Below, piece after piece: positions 47,458 to 56,229 of a DNA stretch of 64,000 nt. The stretch comes from Ignavibacteria bacterium. Lineage in GTDB: Bacteria > Bacteroidota > Ignavibacteria > Kapaibacteriales > UBA4661. The notes beneath the pieces were generated by a model. It did no database searches and was not told the DNA's origin. It saw only the letters and a list, made by a program, of their open reading frames with translations. Where the stretch lies: the NCBI GenBank assembly GCA_013298775.1, contig JAAFIV010000015.1, positions 1 to 64,000 on the forward strand, given 5' to 3'. Both the position numbers and the translations under genes were made by a program. The stretch's first letter is position 1. The number at the start of each line of letters is the position of its first letter.

Positions 47458-47576
47458 ACCACAGATTCCCATGATTTCCATGATTTTCGCTGATGAATAC
47501 GGAGAGCAAAGAGAAAATTATTTTATGCTCAAAATCCTCTTCATCATGGAAATCATGGAAATCTGCGTTCAAAAAA
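47458..47576. repeat. Family-5 palindromic element
   Basis: accacagattcccatgatttccatgattttcgctgatgaa ... cttcatcatggaaatcatggaaatctgcgttc. Confidence 0.85.
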
Positions 47577-47609
47577 TCACGGACTTTTCTTGTTTTCCAA
47601 CATTTCACT

Positions 47610-48422
47610 ATGAAAACACTCAGCATTATCAAAATTGGCGGAAACGTCATTGACAGCCCCGAAGCTCTGACGCGCTTTCTCGGCGACCTTTCCACGCTTG
47701 ACCGCTCCGAACACGCATGGATACTCGTGCATGGCGGCGGGAAAATTGCAACCGATATGGCAAAACGCCTCGGCATCGAAGCGCAAATGCTAGAAGGACG
47801 GCGCATCACGGACGAAGCAATGCTGGAAATTGTTACGATGGTCTATGGCGGCTTGGTGAATAAGCGCATTGTTACTGGGCTGCAAGCAAAGGGCGTAAAT
47901 GCGCTGGGTTTGACGGGCGCAGATGGAAACGTCATTACGGCAGAAAAGCGTCGTCATCCAAGCATAGATTACGGTTTTGTGGGCGACATTGAGCGCGTGA
48001 ACACCGCACAACTACGTGCTTTTCTGGATATGGGCTGTACGCCCGTTCTCGCGCCACTCACACACGATGGCGCAGGACATTTACTGAATACCAACGCCGA
48101 TACGATTGCCAGCCGCGTGGCTTCAGCACTTGCGTCGGAGGCAGATATGCAAGCCTTTTACGGTGTGCGTTTGTACTATGCCTTTGAAAAACGCGGTGTT
48201 TTGAGAGATGTGGCGGATGCTACGTCGGTCTTCCCAGAACTTTCGGCATCGGAGATTGAGGATATACGCGCTTCTGGAGCTATTGCCGCAGGAATGCTTC
48301 CGAAAATTGACAACGCGCTTGCAGCTCTTCATGCAGGAGTAGAGCAGGTAGAGATTTGTCATTCCGACGAGATTTTGTCAGCTTTGCAAGGGAAGCATTG
48401 CGGTACGCGGATTGTGGTGTAA
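47610..48422 (+). CDS. argB: Acetylglutamate kinase
   Basis: MKTLSIIKIGGNVIDSP...WILVHGGGKIATDMAKRLGIEAQMLEGRRITD. Confidence 0.95.
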   Translation: MKTLSIIKIGGNVIDSPEALTRFLGDLSTLDRSEHAWILVHGGGKIATDMAKRLGIEAQMLEGRRITDEAMLEIVTMVYGGLVNKRIVTGLQAKGVNALGLTGADGNVITAEKRRHPSIDYGFVGDIERVNTAQLRAFLDMGCTPVLAPLTHDGAGHLLNTNADTIASRVASALASEADMQAFYGVRLYYAFEKRGVLRDVADATSVFPELSASEIEDIRASGAIAAGMLPKIDNALAALHAGVEQVEICHSDEILSALQGKHCGTRIVV

Positions 48423-48453
48423 AAATTCTTGATTGCTCATTTTTAGCAAAACA

Positions 48454-48488
48454 AAACGCCTCGCCGAATGAGATTCGACGAGGCGTTT
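48454..48488. terminator. Bidirectional terminator between argB and rpsP
   Basis: aaacgcctcgccgaatgagattcgacgaggcgttt. Confidence 0.85.
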
Positions 48489-48519
48489 GTATGTTCTGAG
48501 CTTGGCTTGCGAGCAAAAA

Positions 48520-49056
48520 TTACTCTGCTGCTGGAGCTTCGGCAGGTGCTTCAGCCGCAGCTTTTGCCGCCGCTGCAGCTGCTTCTTTTGCTGCCGCCTC
48601 TGCAGCTTTCGCCGCTTCTTTTGCTGCTGCTTCAGCCGCTTTCGCGTCTTCTGCTGCTTTCTTTTCTGCTTCGATAGCTGATTTTTTCTTTTTGCTAAGA
48701 CGCGTAGCGCGTTTCTTACCGAGACGCTCCAAACGCTTTGCTACGGTTTCTTTGTGCTTGGTAAGTTCCGAAGCAATTTCTTCTGCCGATTTTCCTTTGC
48801 GTTCAAGGTACATCTGCAAAAGAACGCCTTCGTGGCTGAGGATTGCACGCGCCATATCGGTCGGCTGTGCGCCCATTTTCAGCCATGCAAGCGCACGGTC
48901 GTCTTTCAAAATTACTTTCGACGGGAAACCAACGGGATTGTACTGACCTAAGTATTCAAGGTAAGCACCATCGCGGGTTTTACGGCTGTCCATTGCGACA
49001 ATATCATACAACGGAGCTTGTTTGCGTCCTCTACGACGCAGGCGGATTTTAACCAT
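48520..49056 (-). CDS. rpsP: 30S ribosomal protein bS16 with long Ala/Lys/Glu-rich C-terminal extension
   Basis: MVKIRLRRRGRKQAPLYDIVAMDSRKTRDGAYLEYLGQYNPV. Confidence 0.96.
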   Translation of the reverse strand: MVKIRLRRRGRKQAPLYDIVAMDSRKTRDGAYLEYLGQYNPVGFPSKVILKDDRALAWLKMGAQPTDMARAILSHEGVLLQMYLERKGKSAEEIASELTKHKETVAKRLERLGKKRATRLSKKKKSAIEAEKKAAEDAKAAEAAAKEAAKAAEAAAKEAAAAAAKAAAEAPAEAPAAE

Positions 49057-49176
49057 GTTCCAATGAGGTTAAGAGAGTGAATAAAAGTGAAATCTTAACG
49101 TTTTCGCCCAAACATATGTTTTTATGCGGGCTGGGAACGAATTTTCTCGTAATGTTTCATTTCATAATGTCGAGCT

Positions 49177-50547
49177 TTAGCGGCGAAACTTTCCTTGCGG
49201 CATACGTCCCATTCCGGGCGCACCGCCACCCATCATTTGCTGGAGAGCTTGCATTTTGCCGCCGCCTTTGGTAAGCTGCTTCATCATTTTTTGCATATCC
49301 TCGAACTGCTTAATCATGCGATTCACATCCTGAATCGTCGAGCCACTGCCGTTTGCAATGCGCTTACGACGCGAACCGTTGATGATTTTCGGCTGCTTGC
49401 GTTCTTGCTTGGTCATGGACAGGATGATAGCTTCTACGCGCCCTAGAGCCTTTTCGTCCACCTGCACATTGCGCAAAGCCTTGTCCATACCCGGAAGCAT
49501 TCCTAACAAATCACGCAGCGAACCCATTTTTTTCATTTGCTGAAGTTGTTCCAAAAAGTCGTTCAAATCGAACTCGTTTTTGAGAATTTTTTGCTCAAGT
49601 TTTTTCGCTTGGTCTTCGTCGAACTCAGACTGGGCGCGTTCTACAAGCGTCAGAATATCACCCATGCCCAAAATCCGCGACGCAATACGGTCGGGATAAA
49701 AGGCTTCGAGGTTATCCAATTTTTCGCCTGTGCTGATGAATTTAATCGGCTTTTGCACAACCGAGCGAATCGAAAGAGCCGCACCACCGCGTGTGTCGCC
49801 GTCCATTTTCGTCAGCACAACGCCCGTAAAGGCAAGGCGGTCGTTGAAGGTTTTTGCGGTATTGACGGCATCTTGTCCTGTCATGGAATCGCACACGAAC
49901 AAGATTTCATGCGGCTTGACGGAGTTTTTGATGTTCTCCGCTTCTTGCATCATTTCTTCGTCAATCGAAAGACGACCCGCTGTGTCAATAATCACCACGT
50001 CTCTAGCGTATCGTTTTGCGTACTGCACCGCTTCTTCCGCCAACTTCACAGGATTCATGCCTTCTTGCGTGAAAACAGGAATCGTGATTTGCTGGGCAAG
50101 CGTCTTCAACTGGTCAATCGCCGCTGGACGGTAAATATCGCCCGCCACCAAAAGCGGCTGTTTGCCTTGTTTTTTCAGACTTTTCGCAAGTTTTCCGCAA
50201 AAGGTCGTTTTTCCCGAACCCTGCAAGCCAGCAACCATGATGATTGTAGGCGATTGCGGCGACATCACAAGCTGGGAGCGAGTGCTACCCATGAGCGCTA
50301 CCATTTCATCGTGAATAATTTTCACGATAAGCTGTCCGGGCGTAACTTTCCCTTGTACGTCTTGCCCCAATGCTTTGGTTTTTACATCTTCAATGAACTT
50401 TTTTGCGACCTGAAAATTTACGTCCGCATCCAAAAGAGCATTCCGAATCTCGACAAGAGCTTCTTCGATGTTATCTTCGGTAATTTTTGCCTGCCCGCGA
50501 ATCCGCTTGACGGCTTCTTCTAGTCGGGTTTGTATATTTTCAAACAT
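49177..50547 (-). CDS. ffh: Signal recognition particle protein Ffh
   Basis: GLQGSGKTTFCGKLAKSLK; VVIIDTAGRLSIDEEMMQE; Met-rich M domain. Confidence 0.97.
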   Translation of the reverse strand: MFENIQTRLEEAVKRIRGQAKITEDNIEEALVEIRNALLDADVNFQVAKKFIEDVKTKALGQDVQGKVTPGQLIVKIIHDEMVALMGSTRSQLVMSPQSPTIIMVAGLQGSGKTTFCGKLAKSLKKQGKQPLLVAGDIYRPAAIDQLKTLAQQITIPVFTQEGMNPVKLAEEAVQYAKRYARDVVIIDTAGRLSIDEEMMQEAENIKNSVKPHEILFVCDSMTGQDAVNTAKTFNDRLAFTGVVLTKMDGDTRGGAALSIRSVVQKPIKFISTGEKLDNLEAFYPDRIASRILGMGDILTLVERAQSEFDEDQAKKLEQKILKNEFDLNDFLEQLQQMKKMGSLRDLLGMLPGMDKALRNVQVDEKALGRVEAIILSMTKQERKQPKIINGSRRKRIANGSGSTIQDVNRMIKQFEDMQKMMKQLTKGGGKMQALQQMMGGGAPGMGRMPQGKFRR

Positions 50548-50775
50548 GGTCGAATTTCACAGCAAAGGGTGAGAGAAAATTTTTGCGAAAGACTTCTAAA
50601 ATAAGGAAAAGAAATAAACTACGCAAAACTTTTCCACAGCGTTTTCTTTGAAACTGCGTAATGGTTTCTCGTGAGGGGCAGGTTGTTCTTCTTTTGTGAG
50701 TATTCTTGTGCTGGTATTCTGTGGGTATTCTGTGGGTATTCTGGGAGTATTCAGGGGAAAATTATGGTGTGCATG

Positions 50776-50823
50776 TGGAAAACTCTGTGGAAAAGCGAAG
50801 TAATTCACACTCCCAATGTGGAA
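50776..50823. repeat. tgtggaaaa word cluster upstream of ffh
   Basis: catgtggaaaactctgtggaaaagcg...caatgtggaaaact. Confidence 0.55.
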
Positions 50824-50877
50824 AACTTTGCCGCTAGAGAATGGAAGAAAAATAAATGGATGAACTTCTTTCGGCTT

Positions 50878-50951
50878 CGGTAGCTTGAGACACTCTTGTC
50901 TGCAAGCCTTCATGCGGAATTGAAGAGGCACAGACAAGAGTGCCTGTACTA
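50878..50951. repeat. Family-1-like hairpin (degenerate)
   Basis: tagcttgagacactcttgtctgc ... ggcacagacaagagtgcctgta. Confidence 0.7.
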
Positions 50952-51045
50952 TAAATCAAGAAAATGCACATTTATTTCGTCGTCGTTTCTTATACGTTTC
51001 AATCGTTATACGTTTGAATCGTGCAAGGCGGGCATGAAGAAGCAC

Positions 51046-51540
51046 TTATTTTAACCCAAACATTCGTTTCATCGCTTCCAATTCAGCATGAGAGACGTTT
51101 TCGGGTTTATCCGTAGAAGCTAGGCGGCGAGCTTCTGGTGTAGATTTTGTGCCAGAATCGGAGCGTAATTCTCGTAAAAAAGCGGATGCTGATTTTACAT
51201 TGCAGCCCGACAATTTTGCAAAGTTATGTACTTCCGTATCCGATGAAATCACGGTTACGCGCCGCGTCTGCTCTTCCAAGCGCACTAAATCTTTGATAAC
51301 TTCATCCGCTTCTTGAAAACGACGCGTTTCGCGGACGTTTACGTTTACTTCTTGCCGTTGAACGGCAGCATTTACGCCATCGAAGACGATGGTAAACAAA
51401 ATATCACGTCGTCGCCGAGCATACCCTTCCACGAGCGTAAGCAAGGTCTGGCGTGCTGTTGTGAGCGACGAATCCATTTGCCGCTTCATCGTTGCGTCTT
51501 TGTGCATGATGTTATGTGCGTCCAAGATGTAGTGCAGCAT
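51046..51540 (-). CDS. NYN/YacP-like (PIN-fold) RNase family protein
   Basis: MLHYILDAHNIMHKD..; TIVFDGVNA; EADEVIKDLVRLEE..RVTVISSDTEVHNFAKLSGC. Confidence 0.85.
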   Translation of the reverse strand: MLHYILDAHNIMHKDATMKRQMDSSLTTARQTLLTLVEGYARRRRDILFTIVFDGVNAAVQRQEVNVNVRETRRFQEADEVIKDLVRLEEQTRRVTVISSDTEVHNFAKLSGCNVKSASAFLRELRSDSGTKSTPEARRLASTDKPENVSHAELEAMKRMFGLK

Positions 51541-51565
51541 TTGAAAAACAAAGAATAAAAAAACG

Positions 51566-53548
51566 TTACATCGCTGGAAATTCCACAATAAACGTCGCGC
51601 CGTGTCCAGCTTGGCTTTCGCAGCGTACTGTTCCCTGCATCTGCTCGACGAGCTTTTTCACGATTGCCAAACCAAGACCCGTCGAATGCTCGCCACCAGT
51701 GGGCTTTGCTGAAAGACGAGCGAACTTACCAAAAAGTTTTTCTTTGTCGTCGTCGGTAAATCCAGGTCCTTCATCTTGAATTTCTATCCGTACGATATCT
51801 TCACGCTGTGAGGCAACTCGCCCCACGCGAACCCACACATGTTTACCAAGAGGTGAGTATTTTACGGCATTGGAAAGGATATTGTCGATCACTTGCATAA
51901 AGGCTATTTCATCTACCTGAATTGTTGTTGAGCTATCTGTGGTAGCTTCTGTATTCAGCAAAGAAAAGTGTAATTGAATTTCCTTCATTGCTGCCGCATT
52001 CATCATGTTTCCTGTCAGCATCTCCACGATTGGTGCGGCATCGAAGACTGCTAAAGAAAATTTCATTTTACCAGATTCTATCGCATTTGCATCCAAAAGA
52101 TTATTCACCAAATCCAGCATCCGATTACTTGTTTGGATAATCATTTCGCTAGAACGCTGCGCTTCTTCGGGTGGAATTTCGTTGTAGCAAATCATTTCAG
52201 CATAGCTGCGCACCGCACCAATAGGGTTTTTGAGGTCGTGCGCAACGATTCCCAGCATCTCGTTTTTCTCATTATCCAAGAGCTGGAGTTGTTGATTTTG
52301 CTCGGCGAGTTGTGTATTTGCAAGCTCAATATCGCCTGCTTGCTCATCCAAAATACGTTGGCGGCGCAAGAGTTCCTGCTCGGTGCGGCGTTTGTATTGA
52401 TACCGATTCACGCCAATAACCAGCAAACCAATGAGCAAAACAAGCCCCAAAAGTAAGAGATTACGCACCTTTGCTTGCTCTTCGGCACGAGTTTTTAGCC
52501 CCGCAATTTCCTTCAGGCGTTCTTCGTCGCGGTATTGCGTGGTCAAAACTGCCGTGCGCTCGGCTGTTTCTGCGGTGTGCATAGAATCGGAAAACTCTTT
52601 GAAATCCTTGTAAAACTCTAGTGCCTGAGCGGGTCGTCCGGTGCGCTCGGCAATTAAGGAGAGCGATTCAAACACCCAGCGCATGATTTCTTTCCCACCG
52701 TATTCCTCTGCAAGGCGCAGTGCTTCTCGCTCGTAGCTTTCGGCACGTTGATAATTTTGCGTGTGAGCATATATTTCTCCCAGCACATGATTCGACAAGG
52801 CAGAAACGCGCTTATCACCAATGCTGCTGGCAATGGCAAGGGCATCTTCGGCAAAACGGAGGGCAAGTTCGGTTTTGCCAAGATTATTGAATGCCCACGC
52901 AACATTTGCCGACACAAGAGCAATACTGGCTGAGTCGCGCAATTCCACATCCACGTCCAATGCTCGTTGCCAACACACCAACGCACTGTCGTTCTCGCCT
53001 TCGCCAAAATGCAACACGCCCAGATTATTTAACATGGATTCCATTGCGCGTTTGTCGTGAACGGCTGTACTCAGCGTCAATGCTTGTGTATAGTAGTCTT
53101 TTGCTTTGGCGTAATTTCCCTGTTTCCGATAATTTGCACCAATACCACCCAATGCCCGTGCAATGGTCGCACTATCTTTCAGGTTTTGTGCGAGATTCAA
53201 GGCGCGAAAATAATACTCCACCGATTGCTCATAAAACCCCTGCGACCACAGCACTGTTCCCATGCGTACTTGTGCCTTTGCCGCACCGAAGGGGTCTTCC
53301 AGCGAATCGGCGAGTGATAGTGCTTGGCGTGCAAAGACCAAAGCCCGCACTGCATCGCGGGTTTCGTACTCTTTTGAAAGCTCGCAGAGAATCTGTACTT
53401 TGGCGGAATCATTGCGTGTATGCCACGACGATAGCACCGCTTCGAGTGAGTCTTTCCGCAAGTCTTTTCGCGCTGTTTGAGCAATTCCTTCACTCGTGCT
53501 GAAGCATAGCAGGAATGGGAAGATAACAAGCAAAAACAATGGTTTCAT
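51566..53548 (-). CDS. TPR-repeat sensor histidine kinase
   Basis: TPR array; LGIVAHDLKNPIGAVRSYAEMI; LSNAVKYSPLGKHVWVRV; GLGLAIVKKLVEQM. Confidence 0.93.
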   Translation of the reverse strand: MKPLFLLVIFPFLLCFSTSEGIAQTARKDLRKDSLEAVLSSWHTRNDSAKVQILCELSKEYETRDAVRALVFARQALSLADSLEDPFGAAKAQVRMGTVLWSQGFYEQSVEYYFRALNLAQNLKDSATIARALGGIGANYRKQGNYAKAKDYYTQALTLSTAVHDKRAMESMLNNLGVLHFGEGENDSALVCWQRALDVDVELRDSASIALVSANVAWAFNNLGKTELALRFAEDALAIASSIGDKRVSALSNHVLGEIYAHTQNYQRAESYEREALRLAEEYGGKEIMRWVFESLSLIAERTGRPAQALEFYKDFKEFSDSMHTAETAERTAVLTTQYRDEERLKEIAGLKTRAEEQAKVRNLLLLGLVLLIGLLVIGVNRYQYKRRTEQELLRRQRILDEQAGDIELANTQLAEQNQQLQLLDNEKNEMLGIVAHDLKNPIGAVRSYAEMICYNEIPPEEAQRSSEMIIQTSNRMLDLVNNLLDANAIESGKMKFSLAVFDAAPIVEMLTGNMMNAAAMKEIQLHFSLLNTEATTDSSTTIQVDEIAFMQVIDNILSNAVKYSPLGKHVWVRVGRVASQREDIVRIEIQDEGPGFTDDDKEKLFGKFARLSAKPTGGEHSTGLGLAIVKKLVEQMQGTVRCESQAGHGATFIVEFPAM

Positions 53549-53668
53549 GGACTCTGCAAGCAATGGTGGTTAATGGTAAGTAATTGCGCACAATCTCGTA
53601 CAATTCCAATATTCAATTCAAACAAAGAAACGCCTTTTTTTTCACAATAGCAAATCCCCTTTCACCTC

Positions 53669-54265
53669 ATGCTTCTTGCGTTCTACAAGCCTTTTGGCGT
53701 ACTATCGCAATTCACGAGCGATGGCTCGCACAATCGAACCTTAGCAGAGTTCGATTTTCCAGCAAATGTCTATCCCGTTGGTCGCTTGGATGCTGATTCG
53801 GAGGGCTTTTTGTTGTTGTCGGATGAGGCGCGAATTGTGAAGTATTTGCTTGAGCCAAAATATGCACACCCGCGTCGGTACTGGGTGCAGGTGGAAGGTG
53901 TTCCCACAGAGCAAGATTTAGTGCGGCTTTCAGGTGGTGTTCGTGTGCAGGACTATACTACGCGTCCCTGCAAAGTGTGGCATCTTAAAGAACAAGAAAC
54001 GGAGCGGCTTCCAGAGCGTATGCCGCCCATTCGTGTTCGCAAAAATATTCCTGTGTCGTGGATTGCACTTGAACTTACCGAAGGCAAAAACCGCCAAGTG
54101 CGGCGCATGACGGCTGCATGCGGCTTCCCGACGCTGCGCCTCGTGCGTGTGCAGATTGGCGCACTTTTTCTTCCCATTCTTGAAGAACAAAACAAGCTCT
54201 CATGCGGTGTTTGGAGGAAGTTGGATGAAAAAGAGGGCGGGTTAGTATTGGGGAAATTTCGGTAA
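53669..54265 (+). CDS. 23S rRNA pseudouridine synthase (RluE/RsuA family)
   Basis: LAFYKPFGVLSQF; VYPVGRLDADSEGFLLLSDEA; LTEGKNRQVRRMTAACGFPTLRLVRVQIGAL. Confidence 0.93.
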   Translation: MLLAFYKPFGVLSQFTSDGSHNRTLAEFDFPANVYPVGRLDADSEGFLLLSDEARIVKYLLEPKYAHPRRYWVQVEGVPTEQDLVRLSGGVRVQDYTTRPCKVWHLKEQETERLPERMPPIRVRKNIPVSWIALELTEGKNRQVRRMTAACGFPTLRLVRVQIGALFLPILEEQNKLSCGVWRKLDEKEGGLVLGKFR

Positions 54266-54279
54266 GATCGCAGCAATTC

Positions 54280-56058
54280 TCACTTCACGCGCTCAAAATG
54301 CCGAAACGTATAGATAAATCGTTGCGGAGCCGCATCATCCTTCATTCCTGGCAAGGGTAATTTCACCATTTTTGATTTCATCCAGACATCAAATCCGCTT
54401 TGTTCTTGTGCGGGAAGTGTCGCTGTCTCCGAGTAGCCTTCTTGCACGAGAGCATCTGCTAAATGCTGTGCATTGACTGCATACCGATTGCGCTGAAATA
54501 CTACCCAATGCCGTGTGTTTACGCTGCGGATAAGGGTTTTGCAGGAATCTAGGCTTACCTCTTTTGCAATATCTGTTTCTGCCCAATACAACGACTGAAT
54601 TTCTGGCAAATACCGCTCCACGGCGTTCTTTGAGCCTTGCGAATGCGAATTAACACCCTCCATGCCATAACGATATGCCACTGTGTGCGCAATCGCCGTA
54701 CTGCTGTCGCCTTTGGTGTGAAGCCGCGTAAAGGTGCGTAATTCCTGCAAGGGCGGTGTATGCTGGGTTGCAACAATGTTCATATCCCACACCGCAATTG
54801 CGTACGCGTTGCACAGAAGAATCACGACAAAAAGCACGGATTGAAGACGTTTATTGGCAATGCGCATAAGTGCGAAGCCCAGAAACAGCCACAACACTGG
54901 CGCGACAAAGGGAACACGCTGCACCGATGGAATAAGGTAAATCGTCAGTGGCGGGTACATTTTTACGACCACGACCGACATCACCAAAAGCGGCATCAGA
55001 ACAAGCATCCAGCCGTAGCGATTGTTCAAAATATCCGAGCGGCGAAGCGCAATAAATGCCAGCACAGGCATAATAAACGCCATCGGCAAAACCGCCCAGA
55101 GCGCGTAGGGAGCGACTGCGAAGCCATTCATTACACCAATCAAGGTGGCAGAGAAAAAGGCAATTGCAGCAACGATTTTGTTCGACTGTACGGGCGCGGA
55201 AACGCCGAGATTGATGGTTGTGTAGGCATTCAGAATAGTGAAAATAATGGGTAAAATCATAACGATAATTCCCACTTGCGATACTGCCCACAGCAGGATT
55301 TCACGCGGCTGAACATGAAGTTCGGATGGTTTTCCCTTTGTCAATTCTTGGCTGGAATGTTTATTCTTTGACGAGGCTTGTTTGGCAAATTGCACCGCCA
55401 TCACCACAACATAATGCAGCCCTGCACACAGCGCAAATACTGCCGCCGAGAGGTAATGCACATAAAACAACACCCCCGCACAGAGCGCGTACATCAGCAA
55501 CAACCGATACTCTTTTTCCCGAAACCAGCGCGTATAAGCGTACAACCCCGAAATGCCCAGAAGCATCGCCAATGCTTGATAGCGAGCGATATTTGCACTC
55601 ATCCACACAAGCGGTGTTGTAGCGGCGAGCAGAAATACGCGGTTCTGCACAGTAGCTAATTTGCTTGCATCAGATTTGTTTGCATCAGATTTGCTTGCAC
55701 TTGATTCGCCAGAAGGCTGATGATTTCTTGTATTTGGGGAAATTGAGTATGAACTCATGTACTGCGTAAAATTCCACAACACCCACAAAACAGCACTCAC
55801 CAGCACCACCGATAAAACACGTAAGGGAGTATCCGTATAACCAAAAATTTGTCCCCAGAAATGCTGTATTAACGCCATTCCGGGCGGATTGTTTTCTTTT
55901 GGCGAAAAGTACAGCGCGATAATATCTGACGGCGTTTGCGCCGATGCCCAGTACATTGAAAATTCATCTGCCGCAACCGAGCGCACACCAAGCGTGAGCA
56001 AGGTAAATACCACCAAAGCAGCAATGATGCCGAGAGTAAGCCATGAAGGACGATTCAT
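54280..56058 (-). CDS. Multi-TM glycosyltransferase (GT39/ArnT-like)
   Basis: About 10 TM segments; ADEFSMYWASAQTPSDIIALYFSPKENNPPGMALIQHFW. Confidence 0.75.
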   Translation of the reverse strand: MNRPSWLTLGIIAALVVFTLLTLGVRSVAADEFSMYWASAQTPSDIIALYFSPKENNPPGMALIQHFWGQIFGYTDTPLRVLSVVLVSAVLWVLWNFTQYMSSYSISPNTRNHQPSGESSASKSDANKSDASKLATVQNRVFLLAATTPLVWMSANIARYQALAMLLGISGLYAYTRWFREKEYRLLLMYALCAGVLFYVHYLSAAVFALCAGLHYVVVMAVQFAKQASSKNKHSSQELTKGKPSELHVQPREILLWAVSQVGIIVMILPIIFTILNAYTTINLGVSAPVQSNKIVAAIAFFSATLIGVMNGFAVAPYALWAVLPMAFIMPVLAFIALRRSDILNNRYGWMLVLMPLLVMSVVVVKMYPPLTIYLIPSVQRVPFVAPVLWLFLGFALMRIANKRLQSVLFVVILLCNAYAIAVWDMNIVATQHTPPLQELRTFTRLHTKGDSSTAIAHTVAYRYGMEGVNSHSQGSKNAVERYLPEIQSLYWAETDIAKEVSLDSCKTLIRSVNTRHWVVFQRNRYAVNAQHLADALVQEGYSETATLPAQEQSGFDVWMKSKMVKLPLPGMKDDAAPQRFIYTFRHFERVK

Positions 56059-56134
56059 AATTACAAAAAATGTGCGAAAACAATACTCAAAACCTCTTCA
56101 CCTGGTAGAGCGAATTTTTCTAAAATTAGGCTTC

Positions 56135-56212
56135 AGTTGCACAGACATTCTTGTCTGTGTTCTCCATTTGAAACCCGCACCAACGCTCACAGATAAGAAT
56201 GTCTGTGCCACT
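56135..56212. repeat. Family-1 hairpin element (copy F)
   Basis: agttgcacagacattcttgtctgtg...cacagataagaatgtctgtgccact. Confidence 0.9.
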
Positions 56213-56229
56213 ATTGAAGATTTTTAAAA

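Noticed and set aside
48468-48681. Leu/Phe-rich plus-strand ORFs
   Set aside because: Antisense of the Ala-rich tail of bS16.
49537-50523. 328-aa plus-strand ORF opposite ffh
   Set aside because: Fully antisense to the unambiguous Ffh CDS; composition is a frame shadow.
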